The notes under the pieces: generated by a model
Seen by the model: the letters and a program-made list of their open reading frames with translations, nothing else
What the model was told of the DNA's origin: nothing
The model's database searches: none
Origin: Ancylobacter novellus
GTDB taxonomy: Bacteria > Pseudomonadota > Alphaproteobacteria > Rhizobiales > Methylopilaceae
Assembly: GCA_003241695.1 (NCBI GenBank)
Contig: QFPN01000015.1
Span: 1-35,475, forward strand
Length of the DNA: 35,475 nucleotides
Reading direction: 5' to 3'
Shown: positions 1 through 8,503 of the stretch, in pieces
Position numbering within the stretch: position 1 is the first letter of the stretch
How the letters are laid out: each line of letters begins with the position of its first letter
Position numbers and translations under genes: made by a program

Positions 1-93
1 GCGCTGACCTTCAAGTCCAAGGACGTGCTCGACGTCGAGGACGTCCAGCGCAAGAAGCTCAAATGGCAGCCGGAACTCAAAGCCGTCGGATGA
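1..93 (+). CDS. 3' end of an unidentified gene
   Basis: An open frame enters from the left edge and ends at TGA 91-93, giving a 30-residue C-terminal tail rich in Lys, Asp and Val (starting ALTFKSKDV, ending ELKAVG). The codon use (third-position G/C) matches the neighbouring genes, so I take it as the real end of a gene. The piece is too short to assign a family. It lies 66 bases before the glycosyltransferase gene on the same strand, so it may belong to the same polysaccharide cluster. Confidence 0.55.
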   Translation, partial: ALTFKSKDVLDVEDVQRKKLKWQPELKAVG

Positions 94-159
94 GCTGAGG
101 CCGACCGAGCCGAAAGCTTCATCCAATCATGTGCAACGCGCTGGCCGGGGCGTGACGGA

Positions 160-2151
160 ATGACAGCCAAGATCTCGATATTTCCGCAATACCGATATGG
201 CGCGAAGCCTCATCTGAGCGAGGATCTGTACGCGCACTTTCAGGACGCCTCGCGCCCCTGCCTCGTGATCGGCAACGGACCCAGCGCCGCCGGCGTCGAT
301 TACGCGCGTGTGCCGGACGACGCCTATATCTTCAGGTGCAACTGGTTCTTCCTCGAAAACGACTATCTGTTCGGCAAGACGGTCGACGCATATTTCTGGT
401 CGGTCTACAACGCCGGCCTGCATCAGGAGCTTCTGAGGGCTCGCGAGACTTACGACATCAAGAACTATCTGTTCCCGTTCGTCCTGAACGACAATCTCAA
501 CATCCCCGGCCCCGATTTCGAGCTGTCGCCGACCTTCGATCATTGGGCGGTCCTGGCCAAGGATCCGTTCTTCGCGCGGGCGATGATGTCACGGCCTCTG
601 CCGACGCAGGGCGTCCAGATGATCGCCACGGCCCTGTCGCTGGGCATGCGTGAAATCCATGTGGTCGGCATCGACTTCTACGCCAATCCCGAGCAGCGCT
701 ACAATTACGCGGTCCCAGACAGCGTCAAGAAGCATCTCAAGGAGAAGGATTTCTCCGGCGGTTACGAGGGCAACCACGCTCTCGCCGTCGACATGACGTT
801 TCTCGAATTGACCCTGAGCCGGTATCCGGACGCGAAGCTCTATTCTCACTCGCTGAACAGGAAATACCCGTCTCTGTTCCTCGATCCGCCGCCCGCCGCC
901 CGGCCGATGCGCGGGGTCGAGGCCAAGGCCGGGCGGGACGCGGGCGCCAGCGCGATCCGCAGGAACCGCGTGACCGGCAAGCAGGAACGGGTCGCCTACG
1001 TCACCTTCGCCACGGAAAATTTCCGCTTCGGCGTCAAGGCGCTGGCCGGTTCGCTCGCGAAGGTGTCGGACATCCCGCTGGTCGTCATGGTCCATCCGGA
1101 GGACGAGCGTCTGACGGACGGGATCGCCAATGCGACGACCTGCGTGGTCGAGCCAATCTCGAACCCCAACGCCCTGAAAGGCCATCAGGAGCGCTTCGCC
1201 AAGACCTATTCGAAGCTTGCGGCCTTCGGCCTGCCGTTCCTGGACAAGTTCGTCTATGTCGACGCCGACGCGATCGTGCTCAAGAGCATCGACGAGCTGT
1301 TCGACCTCGACGGTTTCCACGCCGCGCCCGACATCGGCTTCAACGCGGTGACGGACGAGTTCAACAGCGGCCTCTTCGTCTCCGGGACCGGAGCGCAGCT
1401 CTTCAAGGATATGACCTCGAGCATCGCCGAAACGGCGTCGAACGACGGCGGCGATCAAGGGTTCCTGAACGAATTCTTCAAGAACGAAGTCAAATTTCTG
1501 AATCGAAACTATAATTGCCTCAAGCGAGTATATACGGAGCTTCCGGTATACTACGAGCATGACGAGGTGAAGGTTCTGCATTTCGTCGGCGTGAAGCCCT
1601 GGGACAATTATAACGAGCTGAACACGAAATTCAGAAAACTTGATGCGCTCTGGTTCTCGATGCTCTCCGAGAGCGATCAGGCCGAATTGTTCCTGCAGAT
1701 CAGGTCCAAGGAAATATCGGCCGAATCCGTCATGAAGCAGCAGTACGGCGACGCATTCATCGATCTGCTCGAGCAGGCGAAGATCCGGCGCGAGGCGAAG
1801 AAAATCGCCGGCGGAAAGACCTTCATCGACGCCTCGGACGACTTTTTCTTCTCCGGCGAAATCGAGAAATCGATCCTCATTTCGAAGGCGGCGCTCAGCA
1901 TCACGCAGAACTCGACGGAGCATATGTACCGTCTCGCCAGAGCCTATACGGCGGCGAACAGGCGCGACGAGGCGCTCAGCCTCATCGACGAAGCGCTCAA
2001 GAAGGCGCCCCACAAGCAACATTTTAGATCTCTGAAGGAAGCGCTCAGCGGCCGTCCGCCGGAAGAGCTCAATGGCGCGCGGGGGGCGGCCAGAGTGAAC
2101 AACATCTGGAGCCGGCTCGGACTGAGCGCCGCGCGAAGTGGCGAAGCGTGA
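160..2151 (+). CDS. Fused GT42 sialyltransferase-like / GT8 glycosyltransferase with TPR-like tail
   Basis: 663 residues with two glycosyltransferase modules. Residues about 33-235 resemble the GT42 family (Campylobacter CstII type): a GNGPS nucleotide-binding loop at 38-42, FRCN at 58-61, a TQGVQM...LGMREIHVVGIDFY segment, and GNHALAVD where His206 lines up with the CstII catalytic-base histidine. Residues about 276-490 form a GT8 domain: DAD (368-370) as the metal-binding DxD, NSGLF (402-406) and HFVGVKPW (474-481), the GT8 HxxGxxKPW signature. The tail (about 580-620) looks like one TPR-type helix pair. There is no signal peptide or membrane segment, so it is probably cytosolic or membrane-associated. 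Family knowledge: GT42 enzymes use CMP-sialic acid and GT8 enzymes use UDP-hexoses. Inference: it adds two sugars in surface glycan synthesis. The donor is unproven and could be another CMP-nonulosonate. Confidence 0.85.
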   Translation: MTAKISIFPQYRYGAKPHLSEDLYAHFQDASRPCLVIGNGPSAAGVDYARVPDDAYIFRCNWFFLENDYLFGKTVDAYFWSVYNAGLHQELLRARETYDIKNYLFPFVLNDNLNIPGPDFELSPTFDHWAVLAKDPFFARAMMSRPLPTQGVQMIATALSLGMREIHVVGIDFYANPEQRYNYAVPDSVKKHLKEKDFSGGYEGNHALAVDMTFLELTLSRYPDAKLYSHSLNRKYPSLFLDPPPAARPMRGVEAKAGRDAGASAIRRNRVTGKQERVAYVTFATENFRFGVKALAGSLAKVSDIPLVVMVHPEDERLTDGIANATTCVVEPISNPNALKGHQERFAKTYSKLAAFGLPFLDKFVYVDADAIVLKSIDELFDLDGFHAAPDIGFNAVTDEFNSGLFVSGTGAQLFKDMTSSIAETASNDGGDQGFLNEFFKNEVKFLNRNYNCLKRVYTELPVYYEHDEVKVLHFVGVKPWDNYNELNTKFRKLDALWFSMLSESDQAELFLQIRSKEISAESVMKQQYGDAFIDLLEQAKIRREAKKIAGGKTFIDASDDFFFSGEIEKSILISKAALSITQNSTEHMYRLARAYTAANRRDEALSLIDEALKKAPHKQHFRSLKEALSGRPPEELNGARGAARVNNIWSRLGLSAARSGEA

Positions 2152-2168
2152 TCGCACGGGGACACGAG

Positions 2169-3062
2169 ATGAAGATCAAACGGGCATTGGCGTTCGCCAA
2201 GAAGAACAAGCGGCTCGCGCATGAGCTGCCGCTGGCCGAAGCGCCGCGCAACGCGGGCGACGAGGCGGCAGTCTTCCTCGATATTCTGGGCCAGTTCGTT
2301 CTCCCCGACGGAGCTCTGGTCGTGGAGTACGGCGCGGATACCGGCTTCGTCACGAGGCTTCTTGCGCAGTATCTTCCTGCGAACAACGGAAAGAATATAT
2401 TTGTCTATTCAAGGTTCCCGAGCAACAAGACCATCGACCGTTATTTGCAGAGCAACTTCTCCGGAAAATTCAGCCATTCCTTCGATCTCTGGCGGCACAA
2501 CGTCAAGAAGTATCGAGACAATATCTCTCTCTACAAGGGCGATATCCGAAACTACGCGCTGAGCGCCGGGACGGAAAGTTACGACCTCGCCTATCTTGGA
2601 TCGATACCCTCGATCGGAGAAATCGAGAGCATCAACCACCTCGTGCTGGATCGACTGAAGGTCGGCGGCGTGGTCGTGCAGTCCGATTACTTCTACTGGG
2701 ACAGTCCCTGGGCGATGTTGCAGATGGAGATCGCGTCCGACGCCTTCCGGCTCGTGGGCGATCTCGATCAGATGACGACCGTCTATGTGAAAGAGCGCGA
2801 CCTGACCGAGGAAGAGATCAGCGTTTCTCCGGCGTCGCTGAAGGAAGACGACATCGACAAATACTTCGCCTCGATCGCGGATCGTTATGACGGCGCCCGC
2901 AAGGGGGTGATCCTGCTGTCGCGGCTTCGGGCGCTCAACCGCATCCGGGGGCGGAAGATCGTGAGGCGCGACCTGGATCCCGTAAGGGAAGAGTTCGGCG
3001 GCTCCCCTCGCGTCGGACGATACATCGAAGCGTTCGAGAAAGCGTTGTCGCTGGCGGGTTGA
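2169..3062 (+). CDS. SAM-dependent methyltransferase-like protein
   Basis: 297 residues from ATG 2169. The frame stays open up to a GTG at 2148 that overlaps the previous stop, but ATG 2169 is preceded by a GGGG tract at a usable distance and gives a natural lysine-rich N-terminus (MKIKRALAFAKK). Residues about 45-65 (LVVEYGADTGFVTRLL) resemble motif I of class I SAM methyltransferases. The following beta/alpha pattern includes KGDIRNYAL and YDLAYLGSIPSIGEIESINHLVLDRLKVGGVVVQSDYF, which reads like the acidic loop and later strands of that fold. No signal peptide or membrane segment is seen. It lies between two polysaccharide genes, so methylation of a sugar or glycan precursor is a reasonable guess. 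The substrate cannot be told from sequence. Confidence 0.65.
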   Translation: MKIKRALAFAKKNKRLAHELPLAEAPRNAGDEAAVFLDILGQFVLPDGALVVEYGADTGFVTRLLAQYLPANNGKNIFVYSRFPSNKTIDRYLQSNFSGKFSHSFDLWRHNVKKYRDNISLYKGDIRNYALSAGTESYDLAYLGSIPSIGEIESINHLVLDRLKVGGVVVQSDYFYWDSPWAMLQMEIASDAFRLVGDLDQMTTVYVKERDLTEEEISVSPASLKEDDIDKYFASIADRYDGARKGVILLSRLRALNRIRGRKIVRRDLDPVREEFGGSPRVGRYIEAFEKALSLAG

Positions 3063-3074
3063 AGCCGGCCGAGA

Positions 3075-3086
3075 CGAAATATTTCG
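3075..3086. repeat. 12-bp perfect palindrome CGAAATATTTCG before the pyruvyl transferase gene
   Basis: CGAAATATTTCG is self-complementary and sits in the short AT-rich gap (3063-3124) between the methyltransferase-like gene and the pyruvyl transferase gene. It could be a binding site for a dimeric regulator or a chance palindrome. There is no further evidence of function. Confidence 0.3.
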
Positions 3087-3124
3087 GCAGACCGAATTTC
3101 CACAGATCATAGATTGGCATCACG

Positions 3125-4354
3125 ATGAAGCCGTTCCGCTTGTTTCATTTCGACATCAAGACCCTCGGGAACTACGGCGACACGTTGCTGTTCGAGGCGG
3201 TGCGGCAGCTCTTCCATGGCTACAACGACCGGGGGAGCTTCCGCTTCCACGGATCGACCAACCTGCGGGACGTCGTCGGTCCGAAGCTGGTGAGCGCGCT
3301 CAACGAGAATTACGACGCAATCGTCATCGGCGGCGGCGGCCTGTTTCTGTCCGACACCAATCCGAACGAGCGGTCGGGCTGGCAGTGGAACTGCTCGCTC
3401 GATCTGCTCGAAAAGATCGATATACCGATCATCGTCTTCGCGGTCGGAAACAACCGTTTCCCCGGACAGAAGGACTTCTCTCCGAAGTTCGTCGAGCACG
3501 TCAATCTTCTGGCGGAGAAGTCGATCTTCTTCGGACTCAGGAACCGCGGATCCGTCGAGACGATCAAGGAATACCTTCGGCCCGAACTGCGCGACAAGGT
3601 CGTCTACCAGCCCTGCCCGACGACGCTCAGCTCCTATCTGTTTCCCGACATCCACGCTGCGTCGCGGGAGCCGAAGCGGGAGCTGTCGATCCAGGCTCTG
3701 GTCGGGAAACGCCAGACCGCGGCCGGCTTCGACAAGGAGGCGATCTACGATCAGTGCTTCGAGGCGCTGAACGGCCTGCGCTCCAAAGGGTGGAACATCT
3801 CCTCGTTTTCGAACGCCCGCGGCGACAACGCATTCGCGGTCGATATGCGCGAAACGCTGGCGAGCGATGAGCACCACAAGCTCTTCGGCTCCAAGAACAT
3901 CTTCCAGGCCCTCGACTTCTTCGCGCGAACGCCGCTCGTCGTGGGCATGCGCGGTCATGCGCAGATGATTCCGTTCGGTCTCGGAACGCCGATTCTTTCT
4001 TTGCTCGTCCACAACAAGCTAAAGTATTTTCTCGACGACATCGGTTTTCCCGAGTTCTGCGTCGATGTTCGCCGCGCCAATTTCGCGGGTGAGCTGATCG
4101 ATAAGGCGGAATACATCTACGAGAATTACGACGCCGTCACGAGCGGTTTCGAGCGCGCGCGCGCCGGATTGATGGATCTGTCCATCAGCAATCTCGGCGA
4201 TATCTACAAAGCTCTCGGCGGGCGCGGGCAAAAGAAGAAGTTCGTGCCGATGTCGCCGTTCGAGCGGTATCTGGCGCAGCAGGGGTACAATTCTCAGCTT
4301 CGGCTGGAGGAGCTGAAGCGGGCCGAAGAGGTTCTCGTCCGCGAGCCGGCGTGA
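3125..4354 (+). CDS. Polysaccharide pyruvyl transferase family protein
   Basis: 409 residues. The N-terminus (FHFDIKTLGNYGDTLLFEAVRQLF) has the usual opening of the polysaccharide pyruvyl transferase family (CsaB/WcaK/EpsI type, PF04230). It continues with the glycine-rich AIVIGGGGLFLSD strand-loop and, in the C-terminal half, LVVGMRGHAQMIPFGLGTPILSL, which matches the conserved R-x-H region followed by the G-x-P strand. The family transfers pyruvate from phosphoenolpyruvate to a sugar to make a pyruvate ketal on capsules, exopolysaccharides or cell-wall polymers. The fold is GT-B-like and some members act otherwise. It lies 62 bases after the methyltransferase-like gene on the same strand and is followed by a 10-bp hairpin. 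The acceptor is unknown. Confidence 0.82.
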   Translation: MKPFRLFHFDIKTLGNYGDTLLFEAVRQLFHGYNDRGSFRFHGSTNLRDVVGPKLVSALNENYDAIVIGGGGLFLSDTNPNERSGWQWNCSLDLLEKIDIPIIVFAVGNNRFPGQKDFSPKFVEHVNLLAEKSIFFGLRNRGSVETIKEYLRPELRDKVVYQPCPTTLSSYLFPDIHAASREPKRELSIQALVGKRQTAAGFDKEAIYDQCFEALNGLRSKGWNISSFSNARGDNAFAVDMRETLASDEHHKLFGSKNIFQALDFFARTPLVVGMRGHAQMIPFGLGTPILSLLVHNKLKYFLDDIGFPEFCVDVRRANFAGELIDKAEYIYENYDAVTSGFERARAGLMDLSISNLGDIYKALGGRGQKKKFVPMSPFERYLAQQGYNSQLRLEELKRAEEVLVREPA

Positions 4355-4362
4355 GGACCGCA

Positions 4363-4388
4363 GACCGCCCGGCGTCGGCCGGGCGGTC
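4363..4388 (+). other. 10-bp stem-loop after the pyruvyl transferase gene
   Basis: GACCGCCCGG (4363-4372) pairs perfectly with CCGGGCGGTC (4379-4388) around a 6-base loop. It starts 8 bases after the stop codon. There is no T-run after it, so it is not a classic intrinsic terminator. It may stabilise the upstream mRNA end or weaken read-through into the beta-helix gene. Confidence 0.4.
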
Positions 4389-4421
4389 GCCCGTCCCGGC
4401 TGATCACGGGGCGGCGGAGGC

Positions 4422-5663
4422 ATGACGCGCGACGGGGCCGGGAGCGTTTCGCGCAGGACCTTCGCTTTGAGCGCGGGTCTCGGCCTCGGGAGCGCCGCCG
4501 CGTTCTCGCCTTCCGCGAATGCGGGCCAGGGCGGCGTGTCCGTCGACGATCTGGTCGCAGGGCGCGCCTCGGGGCCGGACGGCGCCCGTCTTCAGGCGGC
4601 GGTGGATGAGGCGATCAGGCGAGATGTCCGGCGCCTCGTCATCCCGCCCAAGGCCGGCGGCTATCTGCTGACGGCGCCCATCGTCGTTCCGCCGGCCGGC
4701 GGCGGTCTGGAGATCCTGGGGGCAGGGCCCGCCGGCGAATTGCGATGCGAAGCGGGAGACGCAGGCATCGTCGTCCAGGCCCATCGCGTCGGGCTTTCGG
4801 ACATCCACCTCGCCGGCCGGGGGCGCTTCTTCAAGCAGACGGGCGTCGTGTTTCGGAAGTCGCGCAATCCGGACGACGTCGACGCGAGCGTCCAGAACTG
4901 CCAGTTCTCGGATTTCGGGGCGGGCGTGTCGTTCGAAGGGAGAGGTCTTCGCTTCTCCGACAACCGGATCGTATCCTGCGAAACGGGCGTGCGGCTGGAT
5001 TGGCCCGAAGACGTGAGCGAGACGGATCCCGTTCTACAGCGTCTGCCTTACGGGTATCGAAAGATCACCCTGTTCCGGAACTACGGGCACAACGTCTCGG
5101 TGATGTTCCGCAACGTCAGCAGCCATCCGATCGTCGGCGCGCAGATCAGCGACAACCATGTCGACGTCGGCCGCGCGTTCTGGTTCGGGCCGATCAGCCA
5201 TTCGATCATCGGCCCGAACATCGCGCGGAACTGCAAAAGGATCCCGATTTTCATCATCGGCGAGTGCGCCGGCGTCCGCATTTCCGGTCTTTACGGAGGG
5301 CTTCCGGAGCCGGCCGCCGGCGGCGAGGCGGTTCATCAACCCAGTCTCGGCCTCTATTTCAAGGGAGAGGTGAGGTCCTTGACGCTCGACGTCAGCTTGA
5401 CGGATCTCGGCCGGGGCGGGGTCGTTTTCGCCGGGAACGTCGAAGGCGCGGACGTCAGGATCGCGTATGACGCCGCGGCGGCCATGCGCAGCGACCGTTT
5501 CGTGCGGTTCCGGGGCGACGCCGACAATGTGTTCATGAAGCTGATTTTTCCTAGGACGATGAACGGCTCCATGGGCGTCGCGGTCGATGGCGAACTGACG
5601 GGCGGCGATCTGGCCCTGTTGGCTCGTTCGGGGAGGGGCGTCGACGCGAAAGAAGAGAAATAG
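4422..5663 (+). CDS. Tat-exported right-handed beta-helix protein
   Basis: 413 residues. The N-terminus has a twin-arginine signal (SRRTFALSAGLGLGSAAAF, then ANA before GQGG), so export in folded form is likely. The mature part begins with LQAAVDEAI...VRRLVIPPKAGGYLLTAPIVVP, the opening seen in pectate-lyase-like beta-helix proteins. It then runs in short repeating strands with N/D-rich turns (NCQFSDFGAGVSF, FSDNRIVSCETGV, ISDNHVDVG, ISGLYGG), consistent with a parallel beta-helix (PL/GH28-like superfamily). I cannot point to a catalytic triad. Placed at the end of a glycan cluster, it could be a periplasmic polysaccharide lyase, epimerase or glycan-binding protein. An SD (GGAGG) lies directly before ATG 4422. 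Confidence 0.72.
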   Translation: MTRDGAGSVSRRTFALSAGLGLGSAAAFSPSANAGQGGVSVDDLVAGRASGPDGARLQAAVDEAIRRDVRRLVIPPKAGGYLLTAPIVVPPAGGGLEILGAGPAGELRCEAGDAGIVVQAHRVGLSDIHLAGRGRFFKQTGVVFRKSRNPDDVDASVQNCQFSDFGAGVSFEGRGLRFSDNRIVSCETGVRLDWPEDVSETDPVLQRLPYGYRKITLFRNYGHNVSVMFRNVSSHPIVGAQISDNHVDVGRAFWFGPISHSIIGPNIARNCKRIPIFIIGECAGVRISGLYGGLPEPAAGGEAVHQPSLGLYFKGEVRSLTLDVSLTDLGRGGVVFAGNVEGADVRIAYDAAAAMRSDRFVRFRGDADNVFMKLIFPRTMNGSMGVAVDGELTGGDLALLARSGRGVDAKEEK

Positions 5664-5683
5664 CAAGGGGTCCCGCAGCGACG

Positions 5684-5710
5684 CCATGACGATCGGCAAG
5701 TCCGTCATGG
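5684..5710. other. Inverted repeat between convergent genes
   Basis: CCATGACG (5684-5691) and CGTCATGG (5703-5710) form a perfect 8-bp inverted repeat with an 11-base loop. It lies between the 3' ends of the beta-helix gene (+) and the cytoplasmic binding-protein gene (-). The position suits a bidirectional transcription barrier, but there is no T-run on either strand, so terminator activity is uncertain. Confidence 0.35.
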
Positions 5711-5745
5711 ACCTGACCATCCCGTCCAATCCCGCGGCTAAACAT

Positions 5746-6960
5746 CTAACCGTTCACTATCCAGGGCGGCGTCACGAAACGGTCGGTGTTGAACGGCTCG
5801 GGCGCGATCAGCGCCAGTTGCTTCAGGTCGGGCCTGATCTGGAAGAACAGATGCGGAAGCCCGAGCGACGGATCCTGCGTGACGACCGGATAGGGCGCGG
5901 CCGCCTGCCAGGCGCCGTCGAACCGGACGGTTCCCGAGACGCTTCGATAGATCACCGCCTTGAGGGCCTTGGCGATCTTGCGGTTCTGCTCGAAGCCGCC
6001 GGGTCCGGCGGAGCCGCCGGCATAGGAGGCCGCGAGCGCGTAATGATGGAGCGCGGAATAGGACTGGCATCCGATCTGCGGCGTCGACCCCTCGCCGAAG
6101 CGGGCGATGTAGCGTGAGGCGAAGCTCTTTCCGATCTCGTCGCGCAGCAGGCCGATCACGGTGCTGACGATGACGCCGACGCCCTTCTGCTGCGCGATGT
6201 CGGAGAACGACTGGTGCATCGCGCCGTATTGCAGATAGACGAGGCAGTTGATCGGGCGCTCCATCAGCTGGAGCTGGAAGCTCGCGAGATCTCCCGCCAG
6301 GAAATGCGTGTTTGCGACGATGGCGGGCTCCGTCGCCCTGACGGCCTCGATGACGTCGCGCCATTCCGTGGTCGGCGTCTGCACGATCTCGGGGCCGAAG
6401 CACACTTTCCAGCCGAAGCTCGCGGCCGACGTCGCCATCGCCTGGGCGATGACGATGCTGTAGGGCGTCGAGCCGGAAATGATCGCGATGCGGTTCGACG
6501 ACGGTCTCCACTGGCCGGTGTCGCGAAGCCAGGACAGGAACTTGAGCAGTCCCGGCCCGTACCAGTAGTCGGCGGGATCGGTCATGAAGCATCCGAAATA
6601 ACGCTCCGGATCCGACATCACCGTATCGTGGTGCTGAAGCAGCGTGTTGGCGTGGATGTAGATGATCCCGGCGTCCGCGATCGGCTCGTATTCCGAGTTC
6701 TGCGGGCCGATGTTGTATCCGTTGACGATGGCGTGGACGCCATGCCGCTCGATCAGGCGCTGCGCGGCCGAGACGACCTCCTCGGCGCTCTGGCGTCCAG
6801 TGTCCTCGAAATAGGGTTTCAGGGGCCGGCCCAGCAGCCCGCCATTGGCGTTGATCTCCTCGACCGCGAGGATCACGCCCTTGCGGAATTCGGCGCCGTC
6901 GGCCGCCGAAGCCCCCGTCAGCGGCACCATGCTGCCGATCGGGATCGGATCGCCGCTCAT
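5746..6960 (-). CDS. Cytoplasmic periplasmic-binding-protein homologue (AmiC/FmdD type), probable amide sensor
   Basis: 404 residues of the type I periplasmic-binding fold used by HAAT amide, urea and branched-chain amino-acid binding proteins. It begins MSGDPIPIGSMVPLTGASAADG, so the first beta-strand starts at residue 6 and there is no signal peptide: the protein should stay in the cytoplasm. An SD-like GGAG lies before ATG 6960. The gene starts 22 bases after the hybrid kinase gene, the last of a leftward regulator-kinase-binding protein unit. Several stretches match the exported binding protein encoded divergently at 9497 (LVYLQYG in both, and a shared LKFLSWL..TGQW / LKAMEASGSW segment), so the two are probably paralogues with similar ligands. 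Inference: like AmiC of Pseudomonas it senses an imported amide, here reporting to the kinase. Direct contact with the kinase is not shown by sequence. Confidence 0.82.
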   Translation of the reverse strand: MSGDPIPIGSMVPLTGASAADGAEFRKGVILAVEEINANGGLLGRPLKPYFEDTGRQSAEEVVSAAQRLIERHGVHAIVNGYNIGPQNSEYEPIADAGIIYIHANTLLQHHDTVMSDPERYFGCFMTDPADYWYGPGLLKFLSWLRDTGQWRPSSNRIAIISGSTPYSIVIAQAMATSAASFGWKVCFGPEIVQTPTTEWRDVIEAVRATEPAIVANTHFLAGDLASFQLQLMERPINCLVYLQYGAMHQSFSDIAQQKGVGVIVSTVIGLLRDEIGKSFASRYIARFGEGSTPQIGCQSYSALHHYALAASYAGGSAGPGGFEQNRKIAKALKAVIYRSVSGTVRFDGAWQAAAPYPVVTQDPSLGLPHLFFQIRPDLKQLALIAPEPFNTDRFVTPPWIVNG

Positions 6961-6982
6961 CTCCGCGTCTCCAGCAAGGGGT

Positions 6983-8503
6983 TCATCCGGATCTCTTCTC
7001 GAACAGGAGGTGATGCATCATCACGCGCAGCCGCGGAGGGCTGACCGGCTTCACCAGGAGCGGCACCCCGGCGGAGCGGGCGCGCTCCAGCACCCTGGGC
7101 TCGGCGTCGGCGGTGATGATGCAGGCCGGAATCTCGACGCCGACGATCCGGCGCACGTCGTCGATCACGTCGAGGCCCGTGGCGGTGCGGATGCTGTAGT
7201 CGGCGAGGATCAGCCGGGGACGGAAGCCCGCCTCGACGAACTTCAGCGCCTCCTCGGCGCTCGCGGCGGACCGCTGGTCGACGCCCCAGCGGTCGAGCAG
7301 CTGGCCCATCGAGGCGCGCAGCACGTCGTCGTCCTCGACGAAGAGAATGGGCGCGCCGACGAACTCGCCCGCGACCGCCTCGTTGACCTCGGTCTCGACG
7401 ACCTGGCTGTGCCAGACGTTGCCGATCGGCACCGAGACCGAAAAGCGCGAGCCGGCGCGGGGCGCCGAAACCAGCTCGATCCGATGGCCGAGCAAGCTCG
7501 AAAGTCGGCTAACGATGCTGAGGCCGAGACCGAGCCCCGACTTCTGCAGGCGGCGGTCGTCGGCGGCGCGGTAGAACTCGTCGAAGATCCTGTCCTGGTC
7601 TTCCGGGGCCACGCCCCGCCCGGTGTCGACGACGTCGATCCGCAGCATGTCGTTGCGCCGCCTGCAGCCGACCACGACGCCGCCGACATCGGTGTAGCGG
7701 ATCGCGTTCGCCACGAGATTGTTGAGGATCCGCTCGAGCAAGGCCCGGTCGCTCGTGACCGTCGCCCGCGTTTCGACGATGCGGAACCTGAGCCCCTTCT
7801 CCCGCGCCTGGTCGCTGTGCTGAATGTCGAGCCGCTCGAACAGCCGCGACAGCTGGAAGGTCGAGACGCGCGGCTTGATGCGGCCCGCGTCGAGCTGGCC
7901 GATCTGCAGCAGGGCGCCGAGCAGGTCCTCCATCACGGAGGTCGTGACGTCCATGCCGTGGAGCAGTTCCTCGCGGCGTTCGGGATCGGTCTCCGCCCGG
8001 CAGTTGAACAGCATGATCTTCAAGGAGGCGAGCGGCTGACGCAGATCGTGGTTGGCGGCCCGCAGAAACCGGGACTTGGCCTCGTCGGTCGCCTCCGCCT
8101 TGTCGCGCGCGGCGCGCAGCTCCGTCTCGCGGCGCTCCGACGCCGTGACGTCGGACAGGCTCAGCGTCGCGCCGCCGTCGTCCGTCGGGGTCATGGTCAT
8201 CCGGATCACGCCGCCATAGGCGGTGACGTAGATCTCCTGGCGTTCGAGGCCGAATCCGGCTGCGACCGACGCCGCCCACTCGTCCTCCCGACAAGGCAAC
8301 CGCCATTCGCGCGACGCCGCAAGACGCGCGACGAACGCCGCATAATCCTCTCCCGCCTTCAGCTCGAACGGGAAGGTCTTCCGGAACGCGCGGTTCGCGA
8401 AGACGAGTTCCGCATCCCGGCTCCAGATCGAAACGCCGTCCTGCAGCGCGTCGAAGCCGGAGAAGATCGCGCCGACCGCCGCGGAATCGCGCAGCTCAGC
8501 CAC
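6983..8503 (-). CDS. Soluble PAS hybrid sensor histidine kinase
   Basis: 506 residues with no membrane segment. Order: PAS-like domain (about 10-120), a short coil (ASERRETELRAARDKAEA), HisKA with the H-box ANHDLRQPLASL (phospho-acceptor His152), a HATPase domain with N-box NNLVANAIRY (261-270), G1 DTGRGV and G2 GLGLGLSIV, then a C-terminal receiver (about 385-500) with the acidic pocket VEDDD, phospho-acceptor Asp435 (LADYSI) and conserved Lys485 (LVKP). The start overlaps the end of the response-regulator gene by 8 bases, implying translational coupling. Because it is soluble it must read a cytoplasmic cue; the signal-peptide-less binding protein encoded next is the obvious candidate. The receiver could act as a phosphate sink or relay to the separate LuxR-type regulator. 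Confidence 0.9.
   Translation of the reverse strand: MAELRDSAAVGAIFSGFDALQDGVSIWSRDAELVFANRAFRKTFPFELKAGEDYAAFVARLAASREWRLPCREDEWAASVAAGFGLERQEIYVTAYGGVIRMTMTPTDDGGATLSLSDVTASERRETELRAARDKAEATDEAKSRFLRAANHDLRQPLASLKIMLFNCRAETDPERREELLHGMDVTTSVMEDLLGALLQIGQLDAGRIKPRVSTFQLSRLFERLDIQHSDQAREKGLRFRIVETRATVTSDRALLERILNNLVANAIRYTDVGGVVVGCRRRNDMLRIDVVDTGRGVAPEDQDRIFDEFYRAADDRRLQKSGLGLGLSIVSRLSSLLGHRIELVSAPRAGSRFSVSVPIGNVWHSQVVETEVNEAVAGEFVGAPILFVEDDDVLRASMGQLLDRWGVDQRSAASAEEALKFVEAGFRPRLILADYSIRTATGLDVIDDVRRIVGVEIPACIITADAEPRVLERARSAGVPLLVKPVSPPRLRVMMHHLLFEKRSG

Noticed and set aside
589..2157. Long open frame (522 codons) antisense to the glycosyltransferase fusion
   Set aside because: It is a typical high-GC shadow: Arg/Val/Glu-rich with no recognisable domain, while the + strand frame has clear GT42 and GT8 motifs over the same bases.
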